A DNA stretch of 64,000 nt from Luteimonas granuli (GCF_007795095.1 NZ_CP042218.1:2459001-2523000); one strand, 5' to 3'. Shown: positions 22,344 through 31,304, numbered from the stretch's first letter. Notes: generated from the sequence alone by a model not told the origin. Made by a program: numbers and translations.

Positions 22344-23090
22344 ATGCGCATCCTCGGCGAGCACGCCTACGTCCTCCACGCCCGGCCCTGGCGCGAGACC
22401 AGTCTGCTGGTGGAGGTGCTTGCGGCGGAGCAGGGCCGCCTCGGCCTGGTCGCCCGAGGCGTGCGCGGACCGAAGCGCCAGGCGCTGCGCGCGGCGCTGC
22501 AACCGATGCAGCACGTCCGCTTCGATGCCGTGCTGCGCGGCGAACTGGCCCATCTCAACGCCGCCGAGGCCCTGGACGCGGCGCCGCGCCTGCAGGGCGA
22601 GGCCATGCTGTCGGCGCTGTACGCCAACGAACTGGTGCTGAGGCTCGCGCCCCGGCAGGATCCGCAGCCCGAACTCTACGCAACCTACGGCGAGCTGCGC
22701 GCGCGGCTGGGCGCGGGCGAGCCCCTGGCCTGGACGCTGCGCCGCTTCGAGCGCGACCTGCTCGACGCCATCGGCGTCGGCCTCGACTATGCGCACGAGG
22801 GCGACGGCGGGCCCCTGGATCCGGCGGCCCGCTATCGCCTGGACCCTGGTCAGGGCCCGGTGCGGATGCACGGGGAGCGGGCGGGCGAGCGCGGACGCAG
22901 CGCGACCGGGCGCGCCCTGTTGGCGCTGGCCGCCGACACTCCGCCGCCGGTGGAAGACCTGGGCGGCCTGCGCCGCGTCCTGCGCGAGGTGCTCGAGGCG
23001 CATCTGGGCGGCAGGCCGCTGGCGTCCTGGCAACTGCTGGGCGAGCTCGGCCGGGTGGCCGCGACGCCTCAGGGCAGGGACAGCTCCTGA
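22344..23090 (+). CDS. recO: DNA repair protein RecO
   Basis: Mediator that loads RecA on gapped DNA in the RecFOR pathway; 248 residues. An N-terminal OB fold (YVLHARPWRETSLLVEVL, then GLVARGVRGPK) is followed by a helical domain. The zinc cysteines present in some RecO proteins are absent. It lies 32 bp after era. Its last 22 bases overlap the end of the converging REC-Hpt gene. Confidence 0.93.
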   Translation: MRILGEHAYVLHARPWRETSLLVEVLAAEQGRLGLVARGVRGPKRQALRAALQPMQHVRFDAVLRGELAHLNAAEALDAAPRLQGEAMLSALYANELVLRLAPRQDPQPELYATYGELRARLGAGEPLAWTLRRFERDLLDAIGVGLDYAHEGDGGPLDPAARYRLDPGQGPVRMHGERAGERGRSATGRALLALAADTPPPVEDLGGLRRVLREVLEAHLGGRPLASWQLLGELGRVAATPQGRDSS

Positions 23091-23791
23091 GCCGCGGCGT
23101 CGAGCGACGTCAGCGCCTGCTCCGACGCCGGGGCGTCCTGCAGCGCCGCCACCGCCTGCCCGAGACGGGCGGCGCCCACGAAGCCGCAGCTCGCTCGCAG
23201 CCGGTGCAGGACCTCGAGCAGGCCGGCGTGGTCGCCATCCCGAGCACAGGCCAGCACGCGCGCATGCGTGGCGGGCAGTTCGTCGAGGAACAGCCGCCGC
23301 AACGCGTCCACGTGCGCGCGCTCGCCGTTGAGCGCGCGCAGCGCCGCCGCATCGTCCCAGACGGGAAGCGCAGCGCCCGGCGTCCCTGCCAGCGCTGCCG
23401 GCCAGGCTTCGGCAACGCGCGGCGCACGCTGTGCGGCCAGGAGCCCGGACAGGGCCGACCGCAACGTGTCTGCCTGCAGCGGTTTGACCAGCACCGCCTC
23501 GAAGCCGGCCTCGTACAGTGCGCGGTGCAGCGCGTCGTCGCGGGCGGCGGTGTGCGCGATCGCCGGCGTGGCCAGTCCGCGTCCGCGCAGTTCGGCCAGC
23601 AGACCGGCACCGTCGCCGTCCGGCAGGTGGGCATCCACCAGCCACAGCGAGTAGGCGATATTGGTGACCTGGGCGTGCGCGGCCGCGCGCGTGCCGACGA
23701 TATCGACGCTGGCCGGCAGGGCCTCGGCCGCGGTGGCCATGAACAGGGCCGTGGTGTGGTCGTCCTCGACCAGCAGGATGCGTGGCTTCAT
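23069..23791 (-). CDS. response-regulator receiver protein with C-terminal Hpt domain
   Basis: A 240-residue signalling protein. The receiver domain has the acidic pair in VEDDH, the phospho-acceptor Asp53 (LVDAHLPDGD) and Lys103 (LVKPL). The C-terminal domain looks like a histidine phosphotransfer domain, with His196 in LHRLRASCGFVGA as the likely site. There is no DNA-binding domain, so it probably relays phosphate between partners not encoded here. Start codons of this gene and the divergent YdbH-like gene are only 34 bp apart. The start MKPRILLVEDD was chosen for its fit to receiver domains. Confidence 0.82.
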   Translation of the reverse strand: MKPRILLVEDDHTTALFMATAAEALPASVDIVGTRAAAHAQVTNIAYSLWLVDAHLPDGDGAGLLAELRGRGLATPAIAHTAARDDALHRALYEAGFEAVLVKPLQADTLRSALSGLLAAQRAPRVAEAWPAALAGTPGAALPVWDDAAALRALNGERAHVDALRRLFLDELPATHARVLACARDGDHAGLLEVLHRLRASCGFVGAARLGQAVAALQDAPASEQALTSLDAAAQELSLP

Positions 23792-23825
23792 AGACGCAAG
23801 CACTCCTGTCGTTAATCTGGCGGCC

Positions 23826-25841
23826 ATGCCAGCCCGGATCTTAACCCTGCTCGTGCTGCTTGCGCTGTGGCCCGCGAACGCGGCCGGCGCGCGCACCCTG
23901 GTGGCGCGCGTGGCCAGCGTGTCCACGCCGGTGGCGATCCTGCAGGACGTCGAGCTGCGACTGGCGTGGCCGGACGGTGCCGCCGAGGGCGACCTGCGGA
24001 TCCGCGCCGCGCGTGCGCATGCTCCGGACCTGGGCTACCGGTTCGAGGATCTGTCCTGGCGGTGCCCGCTGCGGCGCGACGGCGATGGCGGCTGGGTCTG
24101 CGAGGGCGAGCTGCGGCAGGGGCGTGGCGCCCCCCTGCGGCTGGCGCTGGCGCTGCCGCGGGATGGAGTCCAGGCCGCGCTGTCCGGCCCGGACGGCGCG
24201 CGCCTGGGCCTGCGGTACGCGGCAGCGGCGCCGGATCTGCTCGCCATCGACCTTGCGCGGGTGCCGGTGGTCTGGGCGCAGGCGCTGGCGGCGCAGGCCT
24301 GGAGCGAGGTGCGGCTGGGCGAGGGCCGGGTGGACGGCCGGATGCGCGTGCATCTGCCCGATGCCGACCCGGTGCGCGTCGAGGGCGGGCTGGTCCTGGC
24401 CGGCGGTGCGTTCGACAGCGCAGACGGCCGCTTCGCCGGCGCCGGTCTGGGCGCTGCGCTGGAACTCGACTGGCTGGCGTCGCCCGGCGCGCCACGGCTC
24501 GCGTTGGGCGGCGAACTGCGTGGGGGCGAACTGCTGCTGGGCGACGGCTACTTCGTGCTGCCGGCCCATCCGCTGCCCCTGGAGCTGCGCGCGCAGGGCG
24601 AAGACGGGGCATGGGTCCTGTCGGCATTCTCGATCCGCGATCCCGGCGTGCTGGACGCGCGCGGCAATGCGGTGCTGGAGGACGGCGGGCTGCGCGGGCT
24701 GTCGCTGTCGCTGCGCAGCGAAGACGTCGCGCCGCTGCCCGAGCGCTATCTCTCCGGCTGGCTGGGCCTGGCCGGGCTCGGCGGGCTGTCGCTGTCGGGC
24801 GCGTTCGAGCTGGAGCTGGAGGTGGAGGACGGCGCGCTGGCGGCATTCGACCTGCGGCCGCGCGCGCTTGACGTCGTCGCGCCGGACGACCGCTTCCGCT
24901 TCGAGGGCCTCGACGGCCGTGTGCGCCTGGTCGCCGAGGGCGTGGCCGACAGCGAGCTGCGCGGGCGCGGCGGAGCGATCGGCGCCATCGGCTTCGGCGC
25001 GGCGCGCTTTCCCTGGCGCAGCAGCGGCGGCGAGCTGCATTTGCGCGAAGAAGTGACGATCCCCATGCTGGACGGCCGGCTGGACGTGTCCGGACTGCGC
25101 CTGCGCCCGCGCGGGGAGGCCGGTCCACTGCTGGTGGAGGGCGCGATCGCCGTCGATGGCCTGGACATGGCGCGTCTGGCGACCGCGCTGGGGCTGCCGG
25201 CCTTCCCCGGCACGCTGTCGGGCGCCATCCCGGGCCTCCGCTACATCGGCGACCGCCTGGATTTCGACGGTGGCCTGTCGGTGCATGCCTTCGACGGCGA
25301 GGTGCGGGTGTCGTCGCTGGCGATGGAGCGACCCTTCGGCGTCGCGCCCACGCTGCTGGCCGACATCGCGCTGGACGGCCTGGACCTGCAGGCGCTGACC
25401 GGGGTCTTCGACGTCGGCAGCATCAGCGGCCGCCTGCACGGCCGCATTGACGGCCTGCGCCTGGTCGACTGGGAGCCCGTGGCCTTCGACGCGGAGCTGC
25501 ACACGGAGCGGCGCCGCGGCGTCCGCCAGCGCATCAGCCAGCGCGCGGTGCAGGACATTTCCAGCGTCGGCGACGCCTCGTTCACCGCCAGCCTGCAGGG
25601 CCGGCTGCTCGCGCTGTTCGACGACTTCGGCTACCGGCGCATCGGCATCTCCTGCCGGCTGGCGAACGGGGTCTGTACCATGGCCGGCCTTCAGCCTCGC
25701 GGCGGCGGCTTTGTTATCGTCGAGGGTGCCGGGCTGCCCCGCCTGGACATCGTCGGCTACAACCGGCGCGTCGACTGGGAAACCCTGGTCGAGCGCGTGC
25801 TGGCGGCAGGGTCCGGCGATGTTTCGCCGGTGTTCGACTGA
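23826..25841 (+). CDS. ydbH: YdbH-like AsmA-superfamily envelope protein
   Basis: A 671-residue exported protein with a signal peptide (about 1-22, PANAAGA). The long beta-rich body, the C-terminal block with GSISGRLHGRIDGLRL and the final region beginning with RRIGISCRLANGVC resemble the YdbH family. In E. coli YdbH is one of three AsmA-like proteins that help carry phospholipid to the outer membrane, acting with YnbE. The next gene encodes a YdbL-like (DUF1318) protein, which supports the assignment. No separate ynbE gene is present; only 19 bp separate the two genes. The ATG at 23826 was chosen to give the signal peptide. Confidence 0.75.
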   Translation: MPARILTLLVLLALWPANAAGARTLVARVASVSTPVAILQDVELRLAWPDGAAEGDLRIRAARAHAPDLGYRFEDLSWRCPLRRDGDGGWVCEGELRQGRGAPLRLALALPRDGVQAALSGPDGARLGLRYAAAAPDLLAIDLARVPVVWAQALAAQAWSEVRLGEGRVDGRMRVHLPDADPVRVEGGLVLAGGAFDSADGRFAGAGLGAALELDWLASPGAPRLALGGELRGGELLLGDGYFVLPAHPLPLELRAQGEDGAWVLSAFSIRDPGVLDARGNAVLEDGGLRGLSLSLRSEDVAPLPERYLSGWLGLAGLGGLSLSGAFELELEVEDGALAAFDLRPRALDVVAPDDRFRFEGLDGRVRLVAEGVADSELRGRGGAIGAIGFGAARFPWRSSGGELHLREEVTIPMLDGRLDVSGLRLRPRGEAGPLLVEGAIAVDGLDMARLATALGLPAFPGTLSGAIPGLRYIGDRLDFDGGLSVHAFDGEVRVSSLAMERPFGVAPTLLADIALDGLDLQALTGVFDVGSISGRLHGRIDGLRLVDWEPVAFDAELHTERRRGVRQRISQRAVQDISSVGDASFTASLQGRLLALFDDFGYRRIGISCRLANGVCTMAGLQPRGGGFVIVEGAGLPRLDIVGYNRRVDWETLVERVLAAGSGDVSPVFD

Positions 25842-25860
25842 TTCCAACCCGGAGGATTGC

Positions 25861-26505
25861 ATGCGTTTGACCGGTCTGCCATTCGTCGCCGCGCTGGCGC
25901 TCACCGCCTGCGTCACCATCAACGTGTATTTCCCGGCGGCCGAGGCGCGCGAGGCCGCGCGCGAGTTCGTCGAGAACGTGATCGGAGAGGAGCAGGCCGC
26001 GCCGCCGCCCGCCGGGCGCGAGAAGGACGGCGACGGCCAGGGGATGTCCGGCGGCATGGCGCTCGCCCCGCTGCCGGCGGGCATGCCCCTGCGGGAGTCG
26101 CCCGCGTTCGATCCCTGGATCCTGTTCGGCATCGGCGCGGCGCAGGCGCAGACGCCGGACATCACCATCCGCACGCCGGCCATCCAGGCGATCCAGCAGC
26201 GCATGGAGTCGCGCTTCAACTCCACGCTGCGCCCGCACTTCGACACCGGCGCCCTGGGGTTCGCGGGCGACGGCCTGGTCGTGGTCCGGGATGCCTCGCA
26301 GCTGCCGCTGAAGGACCGCGTGGCGGTGAACGCCGCGGTGGCCGACGACAACCGCGACCGCAACGCCGTGTATCGCGAGATCGCCGTGGCCAACGGCCAC
26401 CCCGAGTGGGAGTCCCAGATCCGCGAGGTGTTCGCGAAGCAGTGGGTGGCCAGCGCGCGGGCAGGCTGGTGGTACCAGCAGGGCGGCAGCTGGAAGCAGA
26501 AGTAA
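25861..26505 (+). CDS. ydbL: YdbL-like (DUF1318) lipoprotein
   Basis: A 214-residue protein with a lipoprotein signal (Cys16 in LTACVTINVYFPAAEAR) and a C-terminal DUF1318 domain (LPLKDRVAVNAAVADDN to WWYQQGGSWKQK). The middle holds a Pro/Gly/Ala-rich linker. In E. coli the DUF1318 protein YdbL is periplasmic and a separate small lipoprotein, YnbE, contacts YdbH. Here the lipid-anchored start with VTINV and the DUF1318 domain are in one chain, so this protein may cover both roles; that is inference. It follows the ydbH-like gene by 19 bp. Confidence 0.78.
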   Translation: MRLTGLPFVAALALTACVTINVYFPAAEAREAAREFVENVIGEEQAAPPPAGREKDGDGQGMSGGMALAPLPAGMPLRESPAFDPWILFGIGAAQAQTPDITIRTPAIQAIQQRMESRFNSTLRPHFDTGALGFAGDGLVVVRDASQLPLKDRVAVNAAVADDNRDRNAVYREIAVANGHPEWESQIREVFAKQWVASARAGWWYQQGGSWKQK

Positions 26506-26536
26506 CCCGGCATCCCCACGGACCGAAAGCAGCGCA

Positions 26537-27865
26537 TTGGCTCGCATCGACCAGACACCCTTCGAGGCCGTGATCCTCGGGGCGGCCCATGACGGCCGGG
26601 GCATCACACGACGGCCCGAGGAGCACCCGCACGCCGGCAAGGCCGTGTTCATCGCAGGCGCCTTGCCCGGCGAGCGCGTGCTCGCGCGCCAGACCCGGCG
26701 CTGCCGCCGTTTCGACGAGGCCGAGGTGGTCGCGGTGCTGGATCCTTCGCCGGACCGCGTCGAACCGCGCTGCCCGCACTTCGGCACCTGCGGTGCATGC
26801 AGCCTGCAGCACCTGGCGCCGGAGCGGCAGGTGGAAGGCAAGGCGCGGATGCTGGCCGACTGCTTCGGTCACGCAGGGGTGGCGGCGGAGGCCGCGCTGC
26901 CGCCCCTGACCGGCGCCTCCTGGGGCTATCGACGCAAGGGCCGGCTGTCGGTTCGGCGGGTGGAGAAGAAGGACAGGACGCTGGTGGGGTTCCGCGAGCG
27001 CGATGCGCGCTTCGTCGCCGAACTCCGCGAGTGCCATTCGATCGTGCCCGGGGTCGGCATGCGCCTGGAAGCGCTTTCGAAGCTGGTCGATGGCCTGGAC
27101 GCGCGCAGCGCCATTCCGCAGATCGAGTTCAGCGCCGGCGATGAGGTCACGGCGCTGGTGGTCCGCCACCTGGAACCGCTGGGGGAGGGCGACCGTGCGG
27201 CGCTGGTGGAATTCGCGCAGGAACACGGCTTCGCCATCCATCTGCAGCCGGGAGGCCTCGATACCGTCGCGCCCCTGTGGCCGACGGAGCCCCGGCTGTC
27301 GTTCCGCTTCGCGCCCTGGGACGTCGAGCTGGTCTTCGAGCCGCTGGACTTCATCCAGGTCAACGGCGACCTCAATGAAAAGATGATCGCGCACGCGCTG
27401 GCTCTGCTCGACGTGCAGCCGGGCGAGCGGGTGCTCGACCTGTTCTGCGGACTGGGCAACTTCAGCCTGCCGCTGGGCCGGCACGCGGCGGAAGTCGTGG
27501 GCGTGGAGGGCGACGCCGGGCTGGTGGCGCGCGCGCGCGCGAACGCGGCCCGCAATGGCATGGAGAACGTCCACTTCCACGTCGCCGACCTCGCCACCGA
27601 TCTCTCGGCGGAGCCGTGGATGGGCGCAGGCTTCGACCGGCTGCTGCTCGATCCGGCGCGCGCGGGCGCGCTGGAACTGCTCCAGCAGCTGCCGCTGGAC
27701 GGCCTGAAGCGCATCGTCTACGTGAGCTGCAATCCCGAAACGCTGGCGCGCGATGCCGCGTACCTGGTCAACGAACGGGGCTGGCGCATGCGCGCGGCCG
27801 GCGTCATGGACATGTTCCCGCATACCACGCACGTGGAGTCGATCGCGGTCTTCGAGCCGGCCTGA
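26537..27865 (+). CDS. rlmD: 23S rRNA (uracil-1939-C5)-methyltransferase RlmD
   Basis: SAM-dependent enzyme that makes m5U1939 in 23S rRNA; 442 residues. An N-terminal TRAM domain is followed by the iron-sulfur cysteines Cys79, Cys85 and Cys88 (CPHFGTCGAC) and Cys166 (ECHSI). The SAM motif is VLDLFCGLGNFSLPLG and the catalytic nucleophile is Cys398 in YVSCNPETLARD. The start is TTG at 26537; the TRAM domain begins at once, so a later start would truncate it. Confidence 0.94.
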   Translation: MARIDQTPFEAVILGAAHDGRGITRRPEEHPHAGKAVFIAGALPGERVLARQTRRCRRFDEAEVVAVLDPSPDRVEPRCPHFGTCGACSLQHLAPERQVEGKARMLADCFGHAGVAAEAALPPLTGASWGYRRKGRLSVRRVEKKDRTLVGFRERDARFVAELRECHSIVPGVGMRLEALSKLVDGLDARSAIPQIEFSAGDEVTALVVRHLEPLGEGDRAALVEFAQEHGFAIHLQPGGLDTVAPLWPTEPRLSFRFAPWDVELVFEPLDFIQVNGDLNEKMIAHALALLDVQPGERVLDLFCGLGNFSLPLGRHAAEVVGVEGDAGLVARARANAARNGMENVHFHVADLATDLSAEPWMGAGFDRLLLDPARAGALELLQQLPLDGLKRIVYVSCNPETLARDAAYLVNERGWRMRAAGVMDMFPHTTHVESIAVFEPA

Positions 27866-27905
27866 CGGGGACATCGCGTGGGCGCGGCCGCGATATGCTG
27901 GCGGG

Positions 27906-27933
27906 CCGGATCGCGGCCATGGCCGCTCCTACA
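27906..27933. repeat. REP-like palindrome upstream of the CYTH gene
   Basis: GCGGCCATGGCCGC (27913-27926) is a perfect 14-bp palindrome followed by TCCTACAG, the conserved tail of the REP family also seen at 33515-33576. It ends 16 bases before the ATG of the CYTH gene and so lies in its 5' leader. Confidence 0.65.
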
Positions 27934-27949
27934 GGGTTGCGGAGTGGTG

Positions 27950-28465
27950 ATGGCGATCGAGATCGAAAGGAAGTTCCTCGTGGCCGGCGACGGCTGGCGC
28001 GAGGCCGCGCACGCGGTGGTGCCGATGGCCCAGGGCTACCTCAACGACCAGCTGTCGATGGACGAGGGCCGGCAGCGCGCTTCCGTGCGCGTGCGCCTGG
28101 AGGGCGATGCCGCCTTCCTCAACATCAAGTCGCGCGAGCCCGGCCATACCCGGCAGGAGTTCGAATACCCGCTGCCGGTGGACGAGGCGCGCGCGCTGCT
28201 GGAGCTCTGCGTCGGCGGCCTGGTCGAGAAGCGGCGGCACCTGGTGCGGCACGGCGCGCACCTGTGGGAGGTCGACGAGTTCCTCGGCGACAACGCCGGC
28301 CTGGTGGTCGCCGAGATCGAGCTGGCGAGCGCCGACGAGGCCTTCGAACGTCCCGGCTGGCTCGGAGTGGAGGCCACCGACTGCCTCCGCTACTACAATC
28401 TGGCCCTGGCCGCCCGTCCGTACGCGCTGTGGAGCGACGCGGAGCGCGCGGGACCGGAAACCTGA
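27950..28465 (+). CDS. CYTH domain triphosphatase/phosphohydrolase
   Basis: A 171-residue CYTH-fold protein. The defining ExExK motif is Glu4-Glu6-Lys8 (MAIEIERKFLV). Basic residues lining the tunnel (RASVRVRLEG, NIKSREPG) and acidic metal ligands (EVDEFLGDN, VVAEIEL) are all visible. Family members hydrolyse inorganic triphosphate or similar substrates; the substrate here is not known. The ATG at 27950 was chosen because the motif starts at residue 4. It is 12 bp before nagZ. Confidence 0.88.
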   Translation: MAIEIERKFLVAGDGWREAAHAVVPMAQGYLNDQLSMDEGRQRASVRVRLEGDAAFLNIKSREPGHTRQEFEYPLPVDEARALLELCVGGLVEKRRHLVRHGAHLWEVDEFLGDNAGLVVAEIELASADEAFERPGWLGVEATDCLRYYNLALAARPYALWSDAERAGPET

Positions 28466-28477
28466 GGAGAGAATCCC

Positions 28478-29480
28478 ATGCTCGTCATCGGCGTCGCCGG
28501 TACCGGACTCACCGCGCAGGAGCGCGACTGGCTGCAGCACGACGCCTGCGCCGGCGTGATCCTGTTCACCCGCAACTTCGCCTCGCGCGCGCAGGTGGCC
28601 GAGCTGGCCCAGGCGATCCGCGAAGCCGCGCCGCGTCCGCAGCTCGTCTGCGTCGACCAGGAGGGTGGCCGCGTGCAGCGCTTCCGCGAGGGCTACAGCG
28701 CGCTGCCGCCGCTGGAGACCTTCGGCCGCGACTACGCACGCGATCCGGAGGCCGCGCTGGCCCGCGCCCGCGAGCACGCCTGGCTGATGGCCAGCGAGGT
28801 GCGCGCCTCGGGCGTCGACCTCAGCTTCGCGCCGGTGGTCGACCTGGGGCGCGGCAACCTCGCCATCGGCGATCGCGCCTTCTCGGACGACCCGCAGGTG
28901 GTGGCCGCCTTCACCCGCGCCTACGTCGAAGGGATGCACGAGGCCGGCATGGCCGCGACCCTCAAGCACTTCCCCGGCCACGGCTCGGTGCGCGAGGACA
29001 CGCACTTCGATGACGCCATCGACAACCGCCCACTGGAGGTGATCCGCGCCGAGGACCTGGTGCCTTTCGCCGCCGGCATCGAGGCTGGCGCCGACGCGGT
29101 GATGCTGGCCCACGTGGTCTATCCGCAGGTCGCGCCGGAGCCCGCCGGGTACTCGCCGCGCTGGATCAACGACATCCTGCGCACGGAGCTGGGCTTCCCG
29201 CGGCGTGGTCTTCTCGGACGACATCGGCATGGCCGCCGCGCACGGCGTGGGCGGCATCAAGGCGCGCGTGGACGCGCACCTCGACGCCGGCTGCGACGTG
29301 GTCCTGGTCTGCCATCCGGAGCTGGTCGAGGAATCGCTGGCCGCGGTCGAGGGCCGGGCTCTCAACACCATGGCGCTGGCGGGGCTGATGGGCCGCGGCG
29401 CACTGGGCTGGGACGGCCTGCTCGCCGATGCGCGCCACGGTGCGGCCTCCCTGCGCCAGGGCGGCGGGGTGGTGGCATGA
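28478..29480 (+). pseudogene. nagZ: beta-N-acetylhexosaminidase NagZ, frameshifted in this sequence
   Basis: Cytosolic glycosidase that removes GlcNAc from anhydromuropeptides in cell-wall recycling. The first 240 residues are intact and include VDQEGGRVQRF and KHFPGHGSVREDTH. The frame breaks after ELGF at the CCC run 29197-29199. One C too many gives FPRRGLLG; removing it gives FRGVVFSDDIGMAAAHG, which holds the nucleophile aspartate region, and reads on to the TGA at 29478-29480. The rest looks intact, so a sequence error is likely. Read literally, the first frame runs into the next gene. It overlaps that gene by ATGA. Confidence 0.88.
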
Positions 29481-30037
29481 ACGCGCCCGCTCTCGCCGAG
29501 GTGATGGCGGACGCCGACCTCATCCACGACCGCGAGGCGCTGGAGGACGCGATCGAAACCATGGCCGACGCCATGCGTGACGAGTACGCGGGCGACGAAC
29601 GCCCGCCGCTCTTCGTGACGATCATGCATGGCGGCATGCCCTTCGCCGCGCAGCTGGCGTTCGCGCTTGGCGAACGCGGCCTGGACGTCGAGTTCGACTA
29701 TCTGCACGCCACCCGCTATCGCGGCGGCACCAGCGGCTCCCGCCTGGCCTGGCTGCACCGCCCGGCGACGCCGATGCGCGGCCGCCGCGTGATCCTGGTC
29801 GACGACATCCTCGACGAAGGCCACACGCTGAAGGCCGTGGGGCGCTGGTGCGAGGACGAGGGTGCCGCCGACGTTCGCATCGCGGTGCTCGCGACCAAGG
29901 TCCACGATCGCTGCGTCGACGGCGTCTGCGCCGACTGGTCCGGCGTGGACGTGCCGGACCGCTACGTCTTCGGCTATGGCATGGACTACAACGAGCAGGG
30001 CCGCAACCTGCCCGCCATCTATGCGCTGGGCGAGTAG
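29477..30037 (+). CDS. hpt: hypoxanthine(-guanine) phosphoribosyltransferase
   Basis: Purine-salvage enzyme joining hypoxanthine (and perhaps guanine) to PRPP; 186 residues. The PRPP loop is VILVDDILDEGHTL. The substrate-binding region MHGGMPFAAQLA and the C-terminal DRYVFGYGMDYNEQGRNLP are typical of HPRT. It overlaps nagZ by four bases and is followed 27 bp later by a methylthio-nucleoside phosphorylase, so a salvage operon is likely: the phosphorylase releases a purine base that this enzyme recaptures. Confidence 0.93.
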   Translation: MNAPALAEVMADADLIHDREALEDAIETMADAMRDEYAGDERPPLFVTIMHGGMPFAAQLAFALGERGLDVEFDYLHATRYRGGTSGSRLAWLHRPATPMRGRRVILVDDILDEGHTLKAVGRWCEDEGAADVRIAVLATKVHDRCVDGVCADWSGVDVPDRYVFGYGMDYNEQGRNLPAIYALGE

Positions 30038-30064
30038 CCGCGCGCATCCGGAGCCAGGAGCGCC

Positions 30065-30844
30065 ATGACGATCCAGACCGTGCCTTCCGACGCCGTGGAC
30101 CCGATCGCCCTGGCGGTGATCGGCGGCACCGGCCTGTACCGGCTGGCCGGGCTCGAGGACGTCGAGGCGCACCAGCCGCCCACGCGCTACGGCGCGCTCT
30201 CGGGACCGGTCCGCATCGGGCGCCTGGCCGGCCGTCGGGTCGCCTTCCTGGCCCGCCACGGCGAGGGGCATTCGGTGCCGCCGCACCTCGTGAACTACCG
30301 CGCCAACCTGTCGGCCCTGCACGCGCTCGGCGCCCGCCGAGTGCTCGCGCTCAATACCGTGGGTGGAATCACCGGAAACTACGGGCCGCGCGTGCTGGCC
30401 TGCCCGGACCAGCTCATCGACTACACCTGGGGCCGCATCTCGACGTTCTGCGAGGAGCCGGGCAGCGAGGTGCTGCACGTGGACATGGGCGATCCGTACT
30501 CGCCGGCGCTGCGGCGCGAGGTGCTGGCCGCCGCCTTGGCCGCCGGCGTCGCCCTCGTCGATGGCGGCTGCTATGGCGCCACCCAGGGCCCGCGCCTGGA
30601 GACGCGCGCCGAGATCGCGCGCATGCGCCGCGACGGCTGCGACCTGGTCGGGATGACCGGCATGCCGGAAGCCGGGCTGGCCCGCGAGCTGGGCCTGGAC
30701 TACGCCTGCCTGGCCATCGTCGCGAACTGGGCGGCGGGCGCGGGACCGCAGGTGGACGAGCTGATCACGCTCGACGACGTGCTCGCCAACGTCGCCGCGG
30801 CGTCGTCGGGGCTGCCGGTCCTGCTCGAGGCGCTGCTCGCCTGA
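30065..30844 (+). CDS. S-methyl-5'-thioinosine/thioadenosine phosphorylase
   Basis: PNP-family phosphorylase of 259 residues. [18 protein letters not shown] and the central region NTVGGI and [14 protein letters not shown] are family motifs. Late motifs are [19 protein letters not shown] and [13 protein letters not shown]. The neighbours nagZ and an HPRT gene match the arrangement known for the S-methyl-5'-thioinosine phosphorylase of Pseudomonas, so MTI may be the real substrate; MTA phosphorylase (MtnP) is the common annotation. Substrate choice cannot be settled from the sequence. Confidence 0.88.
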   Translation: MTIQTVPSDAVDPIALAVIGGTGLYRLAGLEDVEAHQPPTRYGALSGPVRIGRLAGRRVAFLARHGEGHSVPPHLVNYRANLSALHALGARRVLALNTVGGITGNYGPRVLACPDQLIDYTWGRISTFCEEPGSEVLHVDMGDPYSPALRREVLAAALAAGVALVDGGCYGATQGPRLETRAEIARMRRDGCDLVGMTGMPEAGLARELGLDYACLAIVANWAAGAGPQVDELITLDDVLANVAAASSGLPVLLEALLA

Positions 30845-30849
30845 GGTGA

Positions 30850-30878
30850 TTGCACGGTCCGGGCTGGATTTGCATACT
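30850..30878 (+). promoter_or_regulatory. putative sigma-70 promoter of the cold-shock gene
   Basis: TTGCAC (30850-30855) and CATACT (30873-30878) with a 17-base spacer. It would give a leader of about 60-65 bases before the csp start, in line with the structured leaders of cold-shock genes. Confidence 0.5.
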
Positions 30879-30947
30879 CGGGCGGCGCGTGCGGTGTCCC
30901 TTGCAGGCATGCGCGCGCAATCGCATCCAGACGAGGTAGGAAGAGTC

Positions 30948-31154
30948 ATGCAATACGGCACAGTGAAGTGGTTCAACGACGCCAAGGGTTTCGGCTTCAT
31001 CGCTCCGGAAGACGGCAGCGCGGACGTGTTCGTGCACTACTCGGCGATCGATTCCAAGGGCTTCCGCAGCCTCCAGGAGGGCCAGCGGGTCAGCTACGAG
31101 GTCACGCAGGGCCCGAAGGGCGCACAGGCGGCAGGGGTGTCGCCGGTCGCATAA
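30948..31154 (+). CDS. cold-shock protein (CspA family)
   Basis: A 68-residue single cold-shock domain that binds single-stranded nucleic acid. The two RNA-binding motifs are KGFGFI and VFVHYS, in the context [18 protein letters not shown]. Start ATG at 30948 follows a GGAAGAG site. It has its own promoter-like sequence and a strong terminator, so it is a monocistronic unit. Confidence 0.95.
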   Translation: MQYGTVKWFNDAKGFGFIAPEDGSADVFVHYSAIDSKGFRSLQEGQRVSYEVTQGPKGAQAAGVSPVA

Positions 31155-31183
31155 GGGGTCAACGCAACAGCAGCACCTGTTCC

Positions 31184-31212
31184 AGGGCCCTGGATGTTCC
31201 GGGGCCCTTTTT
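31184..31212 (+). terminator. Rho-independent terminator of the cold-shock gene
   Basis: AGGGCCC (31184-31190) pairs with GGGCCCT (31202-31208), with an 11-base loop, and leads directly into TTTTT (31208-31212). It lies 30 bases after the stop codon. Confidence 0.85.
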
Positions 31213-31238
31213 CTTGGTTCTTCTCCCGATCGAGGAGA

Positions 31239-31304
31239 CGCTCCGTTCGAGTCCGGGTCAGCCGCCACGGGCGCTCCGTTCCAGTTCTGGCCGCCCGCCA
31301 CGGA
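31239..31304. repeat. 33-bp tandem repeat, two copies, flanking hairpin element A
   Basis: 31239-31271 and 31272-31304 match at 26 of 33 positions and both begin CGCTCCGTTC. The second copy runs into the outer arm of hairpin element A. On the minus strand this places the tandem repeat after the hairpin, the same order as in element B. Confidence 0.7.

Noticed and set aside
28478-30037. A single protein joining NagZ and hypoxanthine phosphoribosyltransferase
   Set aside because: Arises only from the extra C at 29197-29199; the second gene has its own start.
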